This document shows positions 5,722-5,926 of a DNA stretch of 5,926 nucleotides, in pieces. The stretch is from the NCBI GenBank assembly GCA_007117945.1, contig SKTN01000227.1, forward strand, positions 1 through 5,926. The letters run 5' to 3'. This DNA is from Nitriliruptoraceae bacterium. GTDB taxonomy: Bacteria; Actinomycetota; Nitriliruptoria; Nitriliruptorales; Nitriliruptoraceae. Below the pieces are notes generated by a model. That model ran no database searches and was not told the DNA's origin. It worked only from the letters and a program-made list of their open reading frames with translations. Every line of letters begins with the position of its first letter. Positions within the stretch are counted from its first letter, which is position 1. The position numbers were made by a program, and so were the translations under genes.

Positions 5722-5793
5722 ACGGTCGCCACGCTGGGTTAGGTCACCAGCAGGCCCGAGGGGAGCGAGTGGCGAGACCGACCCCAGGACCGA
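5722..5793 (+). promoter_or_regulatory. Candidate structured leader RNA element, copy B
   Basis: ACGGTCGCC (5722-5730), AC, hairpin GCTGG-N9-CCAGC (5733-5751), joint AGGCCCGAGGG, then GAGCGAGTGGCGAGACCG (5763-5780) and ACCCCA-GGACCGA. The outer stem pairs 5723-5730 with 5771-5780 across a bulged GA. Both invariant strands are identical to copy A, whereas the inner hairpin keeps its pairing with different sequence. The later GACCG (5788-5792) could replace 5776-5780 as partner of CGGTC, a possible two-state switch. The element ends 47 nt before the start codon; its closing stem ends 60 nt before. Confidence 0.6.
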
Positions 5794-5801
5794 CCAACCG
5801 T

Positions 5802-5817
5802 CGGCCCCCGGGGGCCG
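5802..5817 (+). repeat. 16-bp GC palindrome in the leader
   Basis: CGGCCCCCGGGGGCCG is a perfect palindrome. As RNA it would form a 6-bp stem with a CCGG loop, directly after the conserved element and just before the hairpin over the ribosome binding site. With no T-run it is not a standard terminator. It may be part of an expression platform. Confidence 0.5.
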
Positions 5818-5818
5818 G

Positions 5819-5832
5819 CTCGACACTCGAGG
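5819..5832 (+). promoter_or_regulatory. Ribosome binding site held in a hairpin
   Basis: The Shine-Dalgarno GAGG (5829-5832) lies eight bases before the ATG at 5841. CTCGA (5819-5823) pairs with TCGAG (5827-5831) around CAC, covering three of its four bases. Sequestration of this kind is the usual output of translation-controlling leaders. Confidence 0.5.
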
Positions 5833-5840
5833 TTCTGGAC

Positions 5841-5926
5841 ATGGTTACCAAGACGAGCAGGCGCAAGTCCGTCTCCTTCGTCGCCCTCACCGCGCTGCTG
5901 CTGTCGGTCATGGTGCCGATGGGGGC
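5841..5926 (+). CDS. Secreted protein, N-terminus only (cut by window end)
   Basis: The visible 28 codons begin MVTKTSRRKSVSF and continue VALTALLLSVMVPMG: a basic n-region followed by a hydrophobic core, a Sec-type signal peptide. The start is supported by GAGG eight bases upstream and by the absence of a good alternative. Nothing of the mature protein is visible, so its function is unknown. It is divergent from the anchored secreted-protein gene and carries the same candidate RNA leader, which suggests that the two envelope proteins answer to the same signal. Confidence 0.7.
   Translation, partial: MVTKTSRRKSVSFVALTALLLSVMVPMG

Noticed and set aside
5542..5826. Small - strand frame opposite the + strand leader
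   Set aside because: It overlaps the conserved leader element and has no coding character.

Overview
The window is about 70% G+C. It carries near-saturated GC third codon positions, TANNNT-type -10 boxes placed directly before start codons that lack a Shine-Dalgarno, an actinobacterial-style lipobox and VLGVQ-type surface-protein tail. Together these suggest a high-GC actinobacterium. The unusually acidic proteins would fit a halo- or alkali-tolerant deep branch, but that is inference. No RNA genes, mobile elements or CRISPR arrays were seen.

Left half, all on the + strand. First comes a TPR-like helical-repeat protein (121-930). Next is a 796-residue membrane protein (1020-3410). Its N-terminal third reads like a Wzz/bacterial tyrosine-kinase (CpsD/CapB) polypeptide that has lost the periplasmic Wzz domain and all Walker residues; a 500-residue Glu/Asp/Pro-rich tail follows. 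A lipoprotein with a possible PsbP/Mog1-like fold comes third (about 3431-4078). The first two genes look leaderless. The third starts near or overlaps the end of the second and is probably co-transcribed. No catalytic residue was recognised in any of the three, so they may form an envelope scaffold or regulatory unit.

Right half. A secreted, C-terminally membrane-anchored protein lies on the - strand (4169-5110), convergent with the lipoprotein gene. A 730-bp intergenic region separates it from a divergent secreted-protein gene on the + strand (from 5841), which is cut by the window end.

The most interesting signal is in that intergenic region. Both divergent genes are preceded, 55 and 60 nt before their start codons, by the same structured element. 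It has an invariant 9-nt strand (ACGGTCGCC), an internal hairpin whose sequence differs but whose pairing is kept, and an invariant 18-nt strand (GAGCGAGTGGCGAGACCG) that closes the outer stem. A GGACCGA follows that offers a competing partner. The + strand copy is followed by a 16-nt palindrome and a hairpin that buries the ribosome binding site. This looks like a pair of cis-regulatory RNA leaders (riboswitch-like) controlling two secreted proteins. I did not recognise it as a known class. The DNA between the two leaders holds several further inverted repeats and no convincing gene.
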